Shown here: positions 1-10,800 of the stretch, piece after piece
Numbering within the stretch: position 1 is the first letter of the stretch
How the letters are laid out: each line of letters starts with the position of its first letter
DNA from: Paracyclopina nana
Taxonomy: Eukaryota > Arthropoda > Copepoda > Cyclopoida > Cyclopettidae
Reading direction: 5' to 3'
Assembly (NCBI GenBank): GCA_019096065.1
Contig: JAGUCH010000001.1
Span: forward strand, 11,718,001-11,782,000
Length of the DNA: 64,000 nt
Made by a program: the position numbers and the translations under genes
Notes under the pieces: generated by a model
The model's input: the letters and a program-made list of their open reading frames with translations, nothing else
What the model was told of the DNA's origin: nothing
Database searches by the model: none

Positions 1-1025
1 GCGAGAAAATCCGCGCCAAATTATCATTATAGGGCCGATATTTAGTTTTTGATTTGTATGGCTTCTACGCTATCGAATTTGATTGAAAATCAATCACTTA
101 AAATAGGCACGAAAGTTACGGAATAAGGATATTTGATAGTCTGCGTTTAGCTTACGGTAATACGGCTGAGACAATGCAGAAAAATATGCTACGTCAATTT
201 CGCGTCTTTTTTGGGGATGAGCGTGAAAGCGGTATTTTTAGTCACTGCACTGTGCATAAGTAAAATCCGCCTTATTAGAGTTATTGAAGCACATACCTCT
301 TCCACGAGTCCCTGAGAACAAGGCCTGAAGTCGCGGGCTTTTTCTCCTCGTTAGGCTTGTCTGTCGTTGCAAAGTTAAATTCAATGGGTAAAAGTGGGGA
401 TCGTGACCTCATTTGTGCCTCACTCGATTTGAGGTCGTTTGAGGAGCCCACGAACATGGAGTTTTCCTGATTCTCACTCTGCAAAAGCACACATGTGTAG
501 CATGGGATAGGAAAAGCTTAGCAATTGATGAAAAATTACCATGAATGTCTTTGGGTTTGACTTGCGCTTCCTGTTCAAGATGCTAGGTATGGATTTTCCA
601 CTGGAGGCCGGTGGATAGTCAAAGATCTGGAATGCGTCCGCCATTCTTTGACATTTATTTTTGCGGCTTTTTTCTGTTGTCAATTATTATAAAGGCGCCA
701 GATGAGAGCTCGAATCGTTACCAGATTACCAACTCTGCTAAAGTGCCATTTTGACCACATTCCGTAAGGTGGAATATTTTTTCGCCTCTTTCACGAATTT
801 TAATTTTGTTCGCTAAATCGCAAAAGGTCAACGAGAAACGTGCATTAAAATGATCCGAATAGCATTTTCAAGCTTTTCACACGTTTTTCTTGCAAAAGCT
901 CCGACTCTGGTAGCGCTTGATTCAAAATTCAGCGGTTCACCAGCTGGCCAGTAACTACAAACTTGCAACTGCGGCAGTGCTGAAAAAAGAAGAAAAGCGG
1001 ATCACAGAGAGCCGATTCGAAAACA
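1..1025. other. Upstream flank of TPX2, no gene seen
   Basis: No ORF here has a recognisable protein, splice pattern or domain; the short minus-strand frames look like chance. The last few hundred bases presumably hold the TPX2 promoter and 5' leader, but I see no clear TATA box or initiator. Confidence 0.5.
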
Positions 1026-2715
1026 ATGGCGTTCGACTGTGATTTCAACGCACCCATGTTTGTGGACTTTGAGAACAACGTGGACCACGATGATGCAGAC
1101 AACTTTTTTGGTGAGCCTTGAAACAACGACAATTGACGGTTAATGAATGTTTTAATGTGATTTCCTTACAGATGTGCATGGAGAGGATGCTCCGTCGAGT
1201 TCCCTGAAGGCGAATTTAACTGAGGATCTTCCTCCAGCATTGCCTCCAAAGCCCCAAAGAGAAGCGCGATCGACCGGTCGTCCATTAAAACGTAATGGTC
1301 TCAGTTGCTTTTTTGCCCAGAAATAATCCAATTCTTCACTGTTTCAGCCGTCAACAGACAAGTTGCCAACACTAGTGTTGATCATCTTCGGCCAAAGTCG
1401 TCTTGCTCGTCTTCCCTGAAGACGATCAATAAAAGTGCTACTAAATCCACCCAGCAGCAACGCTATGTAAGCCTTAGTAGGAAAAGCTTGATTGAACAGA
1501 TCCAATAATGTTCTTTTTCAGATCACTAAGGAAAAGGCGGCTCAGATAGTCGATCGATTGTGCCCCTCCAAGGCCACCGGGAGCGTCAAAAGCAAGTTTA
1601 TCTCTCTAGCTGAGGAGTCGAAAAAGTTCTTTGCCACTCCAGATCGCTTTCGCTCGAGATCAACTGTCAAGCCCAGATCTTCTTCTGTGGATGCTCTTTT
1701 CAAGAGGAAGCGATCGCCCTCTCCTGCTGTCAAACGTGCCATTTTCGCCACAGAGCCTCAATCGCCACGGTTGTTGACAAGAGAACGATCCAGGTCCAAG
1801 GATGTTCATCATGCCGAGCCCGAACCTCCAAAGTACTTTGCTTATCTAGCTTTAGTCAAAGATATATTTCTAAAATAGCCTTTTTCAGAATCAAATCTGC
1901 AGAAACCAGACTAGCTTCGTTGAAGAAAAGAGTAGCATTGACAACTCAACAGCCTATAAAGCAGACCTTAACGTCCAGGGCCAGGATGGAAAAAGAAAAG
2001 GGACCTACCGGCCCTGTTATGCCCTTGAAAGCTCACGTGCCTGGTAAGCATACAGGAGTACCAGTGATCCGCTCAAAATTTCACAAGAAGGAACCAGTAT
2101 CTGAAGTGAAGCCCAAAGCGCAGCCATCGAACAATCCGGTTTTCGAGAAGGTATGGCAAACTTGCTCATTTCAATGGATTTGCTTATTACCTAAAAAGCT
2201 TCTATTTGTAGCTGTACAACCAGTTTAAAGTTCAAGATGCTAAGTTAGCCAAGGAGCGGGAAAAAGAAATCGAACGAGAAAAACAGCTGGCCCTCTTCAA
2301 GGCTTCGGAGCCCAAAGTTTTGACCAAGAGGCCTTTTATGCTGAAGGAGTGTGACAAATCTCCTGTGAAGCCAATCGAATTGACCTTGCATACAGAATCT
2401 AGGGCAGAAGATCGGAGGCAATTCGAGAAGTTCATGAGGCAGAAAGAGGCTGAGATGCAATCAATTAAACTCCAAGTATAGCATCTGGCTCAAGTGTCTG
2501 TTAGTCCCACTAATTGTATTTAATGCTTTAAGGAAATGGAACAACGTGAACGACAAGAGCGATTGGAGAGTCTCCGCTCAAGGATTGCCACTGTGCACAA
2601 AGCTAATCCTATCCGCCATTATCCTGCAATTGAAATTCGACCTTCGGACAAGCCCGTGACTCAACCGATGACTCCTAGGTTCTCTAACCGCCGTCGTAGG
2701 CAACTTAGTGAATAA
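1026..2715 (+). CDS. TPX2: TPX2 spindle assembly factor, seven exons
   Basis: Exons 1026-1110, 1172-1291, 1348-1466, 1522-1832, 1889-2150, 2212-2475 and 2533-2715 join in frame to 447 residues. TPX2 is the Ran-regulated microtubule nucleation factor and Aurora A activator of the mitotic spindle. The C-terminus is diagnostic: 'VHKANPIRHYP' followed by 'IEIRPSDKPVTQP' and a Pro-Arg-Phe-Ser end matches the conserved TPX2 tail. The N-terminus has an acidic 'NAPMFVDFENN' stretch in the place of the family's Aurora-binding start. The middle is basic and Ser/Arg-rich, and exon 6 carries an 'LFKASEPKVL' block like the FKARP-type TPX2 repeats. Introns are 55-62 nt. It is shorter than vertebrate TPX2 (about 750 residues), as usual in arthropods (mei-38 in flies). 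The start is the first ATG, in AACAATGG context. Confidence 0.93.
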
Positions 2716-3206
2716 CTGTTTTTGAGCGTGTCGCATTGACTTAGTATACATATTTGCTACTACTATTTTGCATCGTCTGCTTAAAAGGTTTATCACCAAC
2801 GACTGGTAAATGAGCCTTGCGAGATTGAATTAAATCCCCATATCAATGGGATGATAATCACAAATTTCTTTCATGCAACCCTTCTAACAAAGGTCTGATT
2901 CATAATCCAAATTAAAATTTCTTTACAGATATCCTATATTAGTGTTATAAGAGTTAATTTGTCGTAAATGCAGTGATATTTGCCAACCCCATCAAAATAT
3001 CTAGCTTCTTGTTCGTAATATTGTGAAATTGCTAAGACGAGTAGGAAAATAGATTCAGACTAGCAATAAGTCGCTTGAGAAGTGGAACTTTTTTAAGTCA
3101 AGCCCCAAAGAGCCAGCTGAACCTTTTGTGAGTCGAAAGGTATGAGCTACTTTAGCTGGAAAAACCCTATACAGGATATAAAGTACTTTGTAAGCATTTA
3201 GCTATC
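2716..3206. other. 3' flank of TPX2
   Basis: AT-rich sequence between the TPX2 stop codon and the retrotransposon. It should include the TPX2 3' UTR; no canonical AATAAA is obvious. No ORF of note. It ends with the TGAG target-site duplication at 3207-3210. Confidence 0.5.
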
Positions 3207-3210
3207 TGAG
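3207..3210. repeat. Target-site duplication TGAG (partner at 16810-16813)
   Basis: TGAG directly precedes the 5' LTR and directly follows the 3' LTR. A 4-6 bp duplication is normal for BEL/Pao integrases. Confidence 0.8.
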
Positions 3211-3444
3211 TGTTATGGTCTGGTCGACCCTAGCACAGTATATAAGTTTGGTCTACCCTAGTCTCTCAATGCTGAAACTTCAGCTCAGCTCAGCCACATC
3301 ACCCGATTTCTAGTCAGTGTACCCTGAGATTTACAATGAATTAAACACGTGTTTCTTTACCCACGAGTAGTGGACCCATTTTCATATACATTAACCTTGT
3401 CATTTTACCATAATTTCACCATGTTGGCTACGCTGGCCATAACA
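3211..3444 (+). repeat. 5' LTR, 234 bp
   Basis: Begins TGTTATGG and ends CATAACA, so it has the usual TG...CA ends. A TATA box (TATATAA, 3239-3245) lies early in the LTR, and an ATTAAA that could serve as a polyadenylation signal lies in its second half. Identical by eye to the copies at 16576-16809 and 26840-27073. Confidence 0.95.
3239..3245 (+). promoter_or_regulatory. LTR TATA box
   Basis: TATATAA within the U3/R part of the LTR, 28 bases from the LTR start. It is repeated at the same place in both downstream LTRs. Confidence 0.6.
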
Positions 3445-3446
3445 AC

Positions 3447-3464
3447 TGGCGCCCAACGTGGGGC
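3447..3464 (+). promoter_or_regulatory. Primer-binding site, tRNA-Lys(CTT) type
   Basis: TGGCGCCCAACGTGGGGC begins two bases after the 5' LTR. Its reverse complement, ending GGGCGCCA, matches the T-arm and acceptor 3' end of animal tRNA-Lys(CTT), including the added CCA. This would prime minus-strand DNA synthesis. Confidence 0.85.
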
Positions 3465-3498
3465 CCTTGAATCCACCCTAGAAAAAGAGTCTCTTCCT

Positions 3499-6400
3499 AT
3501 GCCACGTAATCGCAAGGCCAACTCTGGAGGGAAGAAGAAAGTTGCAACTGAACCCACCAGGAAAAGCCGACGCAACCAAGGGCAAAGTCCATATGATTAT
3601 CAGGGTAAAATCAATCTAGAAATATCCCCTTATCATCAAGCCCTTAGGGATCTTCGTCAAGAAAGCGCCAAAGAATCCGATTCTGACGCGAGAGCTGCAC
3701 TGTTTCAAGACGTGGCCGCTGAAGTCTCTGATCCGGATTACGTGGAAGAAATTGTCTCCCTAATCCAGTCTCCTCAAGCTCAACGTTCTAGTCCATCTTT
3801 TGAGTCCACTCCACTCCCCTTTAAGGCTAAGAAGACGAAGATGCCTGTTCAACATACACCTCCTAATACAGGAGGAGCAGGTTACAATCCGGATCAATCG
3901 GTCTTTCCTGATACCCCCATGCCAGTAGGAAGCAGAAGATCTCATCCCATTCCAGGTGTTAATCCTGGAGGCACAGGAGCTTCTGCCTCAGGCTTTCAGG
4001 CTCCTCAGTTGCCCCCTGTTGCGCAAGGCGCACTACCCCCAAGCTCTACTCCCCATCGGGGAACTACAGGCATTGCCGGTTCATCGAAGACCACGCCTTC
4101 CAATACCACCTCTACGACTGTCATTGCAAATCCTGGATTGACTGCTGGAAAAAACACTGGAGGTTCTGTCCCAGGTCGCAATACTTCGGGAAGAGTTCTA
4201 GGCATGCAAGCAGGTAACCCTATTCCACCCCCTTCAATGGGTCCAACGATGTCATCACAAGACGAAATGGGATCTCAGTCGTCATTGGCGGCCTCCGCTT
4301 CTGCAATGCAGCCGAGAGATTCTCATGTTCCTGCTGGAGGCAAAAGAAAAGCCACAGGGGCAGGCAAGAAATCCACCACGTCAAAAGCAGCCTCTGATCT
4401 TGAATACACTCCACGGGGCTCTCGATCAAGACCCAACGCTGCCAAGAAAACGACCAAACAAATTCAAGATGCCAAGAGGGCAGAGGTAGAGGCTTTTGCT
4501 CACACTGAATCTCTGCAGAATTTGTTTCAGATCACCAATCCCTTTGTGAGGAAACATAGGGCAGCTTTCCTTGACGAGAAGACAAAGACCACCAAGGCTG
4601 ATGCAAATGAAGCTCTACAGCACTTGAGGTATTATGTCAAAGAGTATGATAGACTTTACAAGCTTTACGAAGAAGCAGTTCGCATTGCGAATTTGGAACC
4701 TTCTTCCACTCTGAAGGAAGCTTATGTCAAAAACTATCGCGCCTGCCAAACTCTGCTTCATGCCGCAAATGAGATCCTGAGAACATACAAGAGCCCCACT
4801 TCAAATGCACCCAATTCTGCAGAAGAGGATCCTCTTGCCGACTACTATCAACAATTGGAGCGTGAAGCTCAACAGACCGATCAAGAATCCAATTCCATGC
4901 AACCGGATGAGGGAAGTGGAGCTCGTGATCAACACGAAGCGAGAGTGGAGGTTGATGAAACTACGGGAGGCTGCCATGTCATCATGAATGATGGTAACTA
5001 CTATTATCTCGATGCACAGCAGGTCAACAATGCAGCCACCGCCGATTGGCTCAACAAGCAGCTGCAAGTGAGGCCAGGCACCTTTTCCCGGGAAGCTGCA
5101 ATGCAGCCGAGGCAGTCTCAGCAAGGTCAGCCCACGGCTGAACCAGAAGCTGCCGCTGGAGTGGGAAATGAGAGCCAGCAAGCGGGCTCTCGTGGAATTT
5201 CCACCTCAACGCACAACTCAGCTATGCTGGAAAGTGCGAACGGCACTTCGCGACGCGAAATGCCCATCGGAAATGTTGCCTCAAATCAACCCTCGCAAAC
5301 TAAACCTCCCGACCCTGGAGTTCTAATACGGGCAGCGAGGGATTTTGGGGGTGCAATCTCACATTTCAGGGCGTGTCATAGCGCAATGCAAAATGAGATC
5401 GAATATGGGACACCCGCTGTTGACGTTCTTGCTGACTACGGAAGTTATGCACAATCTTTGATGTCTGCGCAGGAATCTGCACAACGTTTTGAGGCTGCTG
5501 GAGGTCAATTGGATGACGCTGATCGACGCGCACTTGTACAGGGCGACCGCATGATTGAAACTCTCAGAGGAATGGCTAAAGAGTTGCCCGCAGGAGCTGT
5601 GGCATCTCGACAACCACAGGATCTTTACATGGCTAGCCAACCTCCATCTAATTCAGCCCCTCCCAATCCAACGGCACAAAGCTCGGCCCCACCCATGCAG
5701 CCACCACCTGTGAGAGGTATTGTGAGTGGAAGTGTGTATGTGCCAAGTAGACAGAACACTACAATGTCGCAAGCCGTGGTCAGTCAAGCTTCAAGCGCAT
5801 TGCGCTATCGTCCAGGATTACCAGGGGGAGCTCCACCAACTACCACAAGCACGCCCCATTTTTGGCCAACGCATTTCACGGCCCCGCCACCAACTCGTGG
5901 TAATCACCCTCATGCAATGAGTGCTGCTCCGCCACAGGTGCAACCTCCCTGCCAACCTCCGCCAAGATTTAACCAGGCGCCCATTTACAGCAATGCTGTT
6001 TCTGCCTCTATGAACCCCCTGTTTCTTCCTCACTATAGTGCGCCACCTTCACAAGGTAACAATTTTCCGGCTCCCATCCTAAGCCATGGAACCGCGTACT
6101 CTCATCCAAACCCAATTATGTCGAGTTCTCGTGAAGCAGGAGGTTATTCAGTGAGCCAACAACCCAATTTGATTCCCGGTTTCAATAACCTTGGAGGTCA
6201 GCAGCCTCCTTACTTTCAACCTAACTTGGTTCCCGCTGGACAGTATGCAAGCATGCAAAATGTAGCTCAACCTCCGCATGTGCCTTTTCAGTCTGCATTG
6301 CAGCCTCCCATGCTAAATCAACATGGGTACCCCATGAACAATCAACAATCGCAAAATGCAGCTGGAACAAATCCATTTGCCACGCCCTTTGCTGCCGCCC

Positions 6401-7815
6401 CGCCTCCGATTGGTCAGCCTGCATTGCAGGCTGGTAACCAGAGTTTTGGCCATTATCAGGCGCCTCATCTTCAAGCTGCAATGCAGCATTATGGGCAATA
6501 TGGCTATCAACCTCAACAACCAAATCGATACAAGGCTAAACTTCCTCCAGTCAACATGTACAAATTCACTGGTCATGACATCTCTGAATTTTACGCATTT
6601 AGAGATCAATTCCGTTCGTTCATACATGAAGATCCCACCATGCCCTGGCCCGAGAAATACTCGAGACTCATGGAGCTGACTCAAGGCGGACCAGCGGGAG
6701 ATTTCGTCTCGAGGCAGCCTCAAACCGAGGCTGGATATCTGTATTGCTTGGAGGCTCTGCAAGCAGATTATGGATGTCCCAAACTGCAGATGGATTGTTT
6801 GATCAGTAAATTGATGAATATGTCACCACTCGATCATGAAAACGCGTCCTCAGTCATGACAGCCAAATTGGCTGTCGGCGACATCTATCGTCATGTCACA
6901 GCTCATTGGGGCTATCCCGGCATTGCCGCCTCTATGGATTTGCATGACTCTTATATTTTCAGATCGCTTCCAATGACACTAGGAACCAGAAACGACATTG
7001 ATCAGTTCGTCAACGGAAGAAATGACGACTCCAATTCCTATCTGAACGGTCCCTTGTTCGAAAAGTGGTGTAACAAGAAATTGCATCGTCTCAGGTCTCA
7101 ATCCATTAAAGCCACCATCAACAATCCCACACCAAAGCCCAAAGCTGCAAGACCTGTTCCCGGTGCATTGCACCACTTCGAAGCAACTTCAGAGGACCTA
7201 ACAAAAGAGGAATACTTGCCTGCATACTACCCAGAGGAAGAAGCTCGTGCCTCGTCCAACGTTATGCAATTTTCCTCCAGTACGGCGTCAACTTGCAATG
7301 AAACCGAAGAAATACTAATGCCCGATGAAAGTGGTCAAGGCTTCACAATCCTAACGGTAACAAAAAATGACCAAAAATACTATGTAAAGTGCCCTGAGTG
7401 CAGCTCAACTGAGCATCGGTTTTTCAATTGTCCCAACATCTTGGCATTGCCACCCAGAGGACAGGCTCTCAAGTGTTTCAAATACAAGGCTTGTCTTCGC
7501 TGCATGGCAGGAGCCCACAACACCAGAGAATGCATCAGGAGCTGGAAATGTGAAAAATGCCAATCTGACAGTCACCACACAAGACTCCATGGAGCCTGGG
7601 ACCACAAGGACAAGAAAAATGAAACCACAGAGGGGCCAAAAAACCAAGGCAACCCGCAAAAGAACTCGAATGAGAACCTGGTTGCACAATTGGCGGAAGC
7701 TTTGCAACAATTGAACAAGAAAAATGACCCCACTGAAGACGCTTTCGAATTCTATCAAAGAAGAGGTAAGAAAGAGCAATGCTCATCTTCACTTCACTTC
7801 TGTTTCCGCCAGTGA
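3499..7815 (+). CDS. BEL/Pao gag polyprotein
   Basis: The frame is open from 3349, but upstream codons lie in the LTR and primer site, so the ATG at 3499 ('MPRNRKAN') is the likelier start, giving 1438 residues. The first two thirds are low-complexity and Pro/Gln/Ser-rich, with a basic stretch near the start. A conserved block around residues 1015-1150 ('KLPPVNMYKFTGHD', 'EKYSRLMEL') is the gag-like DUF1759 region of BEL/Pao elements. The C-terminus has three Cys/His clusters near residues 1297-1360 (CPEC...FNC, CLRC...C, CEKC...H), which are zinc knuckles for RNA binding. It overlaps pol by 92 nt in another frame. The N-terminal extension makes it much larger than a typical BEL gag. Confidence 0.9.
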   Translation: MPRNRKANSGGKKKVATEPTRKSRRNQGQSPYDYQGKINLEISPYHQALRDLRQESAKESDSDARAALFQDVAAEVSDPDYVEEIVSLIQSPQAQRSSPSFESTPLPFKAKKTKMPVQHTPPNTGGAGYNPDQSVFPDTPMPVGSRRSHPIPGVNPGGTGASASGFQAPQLPPVAQGALPPSSTPHRGTTGIAGSSKTTPSNTTSTTVIANPGLTAGKNTGGSVPGRNTSGRVLGMQAGNPIPPPSMGPTMSSQDEMGSQSSLAASASAMQPRDSHVPAGGKRKATGAGKKSTTSKAASDLEYTPRGSRSRPNAAKKTTKQIQDAKRAEVEAFAHTESLQNLFQITNPFVRKHRAAFLDEKTKTTKADANEALQHLRYYVKEYDRLYKLYEEAVRIANLEPSSTLKEAYVKNYRACQTLLHAANEILRTYKSPTSNAPNSAEEDPLADYYQQLEREAQQTDQESNSMQPDEGSGARDQHEARVEVDETTGGCHVIMNDGNYYYLDAQQVNNAATADWLNKQLQVRPGTFSREAAMQPRQSQQGQPTAEPEAAAGVGNESQQAGSRGISTSTHNSAMLESANGTSRREMPIGNVASNQPSQTKPPDPGVLIRAARDFGGAISHFRACHSAMQNEIEYGTPAVDVLADYGSYAQSLMSAQESAQRFEAAGGQLDDADRRALVQGDRMIETLRGMAKELPAGAVASRQPQDLYMASQPPSNSAPPNPTAQSSAPPMQPPPVRGIVSGSVYVPSRQNTTMSQAVVSQASSALRYRPGLPGGAPPTTTSTPHFWPTHFTAPPPTRGNHPHAMSAAPPQVQPPCQPPPRFNQAPIYSNAVSASMNPLFLPHYSAPPSQGNNFPAPILSHGTAYSHPNPIMSSSREAGGYSVSQQPNLIPGFNNLGGQQPPYFQPNLVPAGQYASMQNVAQPPHVPFQSALQPPMLNQHGYPMNNQQSQNAAGTNPFATPFAAAPPPIGQPALQAGNQSFGHYQAPHLQAAMQHYGQYGYQPQQPNRYKAKLPPVNMYKFTGHDISEFYAFRDQFRSFIHEDPTMPWPEKYSRLMELTQGGPAGDFVSRQPQTEAGYLYCLEALQADYGCPKLQMDCLISKLMNMSPLDHENASSVMTAKLAVGDIYRHVTAHWGYPGIAASMDLHDSYIFRSLPMTLGTRNDIDQFVNGRNDDSNSYLNGPLFEKWCNKKLHRLRSQSIKATINNPTPKPKAARPVPGALHHFEATSEDLTKEEYLPAYYPEEEARASSNVMQFSSSTASTCNETEEILMPDESGQGFTILTVTKNDQKYYVKCPECSSTEHRFFNCPNILALPPRGQALKCFKYKACLRCMAGAHNTRECIRSWKCEKCQSDSHHTRLHGAWDHKDKKNETTEGPKNQGNPQKNSNENLVAQLAEALQQLNKKNDPTEDAFEFYQRRGKKEQCSSSLHFCFRQ

Positions 7816-10800
7816 ATTTGATCAAAGCGAAAACCTTTCACAACTTAATGACAGTTGCAATGCAACTCTCGAGGATGTATTTGTTGACCCAAAAAATGAC
7901 GCGTCCTCGGTTTTGGATCACACAAATGGTGGGGGGGGTAACATAGATCAACAGGATAGTGCCATCATTGAGGCCAAGGTTTCCACAACCTCGTTGAAAA
8001 TCGCGAACTGCTCAAAAATCTCAGACGCAGCTGGCAAGTCTTCAAAGCAGAGCATTGCTCTAAACAACGCAACAAATAGGCCAGCTAGAAATTCTAGAGA
8101 GCTGTTGAGTTTTTGCGTCGTACCACTGTTAGTTGCCAACCCTTCGCATCCAGACGAGTATGTCAGGGTGAATGCCTTCTTGGACACGGGAGCTCAACTG
8201 TCACTTGTCTCTGAATCTCTGGCAGACAAGCTCAAGTTGGACGGTGTATCGGATGATCAGATCCTTAAGATGATTGCTACCACTGTCACCGTTACCAGCA
8301 ATGCTGTAACATTGAGGGTAAAGTCTCCCATGGGGGGACCTCATCATGATTTGGCTCTTCACACCATTGACAATCTGCCATCCACTGTGCACGTTCCACC
8401 GTTGGACAGACTCAAGAAAAAGTTCGAGTTTTTGTCCAGTCTGGAGCTGCCAACCTATGCCAGCCCTCCTCATCCTGATCTTCTTATTGGTATTGATTAC
8501 TATAATTTGATCATGCCTGAACACATCGTGCACAAGAAGGATGGAGAGCCATACATTTACGACTGTGCCTTGGGAAGAGTTGTCACCTATTATACTCCTG
8601 AGCAAGTAAAAGGGGCCTCTCAGTATGGTGTCATGTTGGGAAGCATTGCTTTGCCCACTGGAGATGAAGAAGAACCTCCTGTCCCTCCGTGCCAATTGTG
8701 TGAAGGTAAGGACATTCCGCCACCGAATGAATTGTTGAAGGCCCTTTGGGAATACGACGATCCGCTGGGACCACCGCCCCTCACAATGTTAAGTGTGAAT
8801 GACAAACGCGCACTCGACATCCTTACCACCACCATATCGCAAATTGATGGCAAACAATACCAGATGAGCCCAATGTGGAGGCCAGGAGAGCCTTATTTTC
8901 TCAATAACCGCCTTGCGGTCATGAAGGCCACCGCCGCTGTTGAAAGAAGGCTAAGATTGTTTGACATGCCCACATATGAAAAAGCCACCAAAGAGCTCAA
9001 GGAGTGGCTGGATTCAGGGTTTGTCAGGATCCTTGACCCTGAAACGGAAGACCTCGATGATGGTTATTATTTGGACTGGTTACTGGTGGAAAGAAAAGAC
9101 AAGCCTTCAATGCCCGTCAGGGTTGTGTTCGATGGATCAAGGAAACATCACGGTAAAAGCTTAAATGATGCCCTTTTGCCCGGCCCGAAGTTGCAACGCG
9201 ACGTTTTCGAGATTCTCGTCGGGGCTCGCGAAAAACCCATCATAATTGTCACGGATATAAGTAAAATGTTTCTGCGTTTTGCCTTGGATCCGGCCTCGAG
9301 AAAATTTCATAGGTTTGTGTGGCAGGGAGTTCACTATGAGGCTGTATCAGTGGTGTTTGGCACTGCAAGTGCCCCTTGCATGGCGAATTTCGCAGTCAAG
9401 CACCACATTTCAAAATATCAGGATACGCACCCATTGGGCTATCGCGTCCTCGATAACAGCCTCTACGTTGATGACGTTTTCGCCTCAGTGGAGGATGTGG
9501 CCGAAGGACGAGAGACTGTGAAGCAGATTCTTGATTTAGGGGAGTCAGGTGGGATGCCATTCAGGAAATGGGGCAGCAATGTTGCCTCAGTTCTGGATGG
9601 GATTGATGATGCCCTCAAGCTTCCTGGATTTGCCGTCAATGATGAGAAAGCTGAGGTCACTAAGGCTTTAGGCATGTATGTGGACTGCCAAGGAGATCAG
9701 ATCATATTTCAGCCACCGAGTTATGACACCATGCGCAATGCGCCACTGACTCTGAGGCTCATGGCTCAATATGTGCCAAGGCTCTTTGACCCGTTGGGAC
9801 TTCTGGCTCCAATCATTCTTCGGGGCAAACTTCTCATACAAAGAGTAATGGCGCTTCGTACCGTATTTGATGTTGATTGGGACACCGTATTTGACATGGT
9901 TGATTCAGAGGAGATTGATTTAATAACCAAAGAATGGGGCCACTATGTGGAGGAAATCTCAAAAATTGAATTAGTTCGAATTCCTCGCGCAATGCGCCAC
10001 AAACCCGCAAAGCGGATCTCCCTCCATGTGTTTTCTGATGCGAGCGAAGCGGCAAAGGGAGCTTGCGCTTATATTCGTGTGGAGTATGAAGAAGGAAACT
10101 ATGACTGCACCTTGCTCGCATCGCGACTTAAGATCACTCATCTGACTGAATCTCGCTCCATGCCAGAGCTTGAGCTTGATGGATGTGTTATGGGCTCTGA
10201 TCTTTGTGTGGATGCGATCAGATCTCTAGAGAGGGTTGATGAAGTGCATCTATGGACAGACTCGCAATGCGTTCTCACATGGATCTCCAAGCCCGCCTGC
10301 AAGTATAAAAAATATGTAGCTAGGAGAGTCACCTTGATTGTAGAAAAAACCATCAATTATAAGTGGCATCATGTTCCTGGAAAAGTCAATTCGGCCGATT
10401 TAATCACGAGAGGGACCAGCGTAGCTGATCTTGCAGATTCTGATCTCTGGATCCATGGACCAAGGTTTCTGAGGGCAAGTGACGAGCATTTTCCAAAGTG
10501 GACTCCCGAAGTAACTGATGATGAGAGAGCGGCATTGGAAAAGTATGAAAAGACTGGTCTGAGTGCAAGGCGTGCTAAGAAAGTCATAAAAAAGATTGTC
10601 TTGGTCAACCAATTTCAAAGAATGGGAGGGTGTGAGGTTCCCAGACACCTGAAGCCCACTGAAGCCATCAAAGCAAGCTGGGGTAACATGCGCAATGCGC
10701 ATTGCCATGTAGATCTCTCTCGTTTTAGCAACTGGACTCGAGCAGTCAGAGCACTGTGCTATGCCAGAAGATTTGGTTTGTTCGTGATCTACCGAGAGCC

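Noticed and set aside
3349-3498. Upstream extension of gag into the LTR
   Set aside because: The frame is open, but it would require translating LTR and primer-site sequence from a non-ATG start; the ATG at 3499 fits better.
7766-7812. 47 nt intron joining gag and pol
   Set aside because: GTAAG and CCAG are present, but the join leads into the third frame, not the pol frame.
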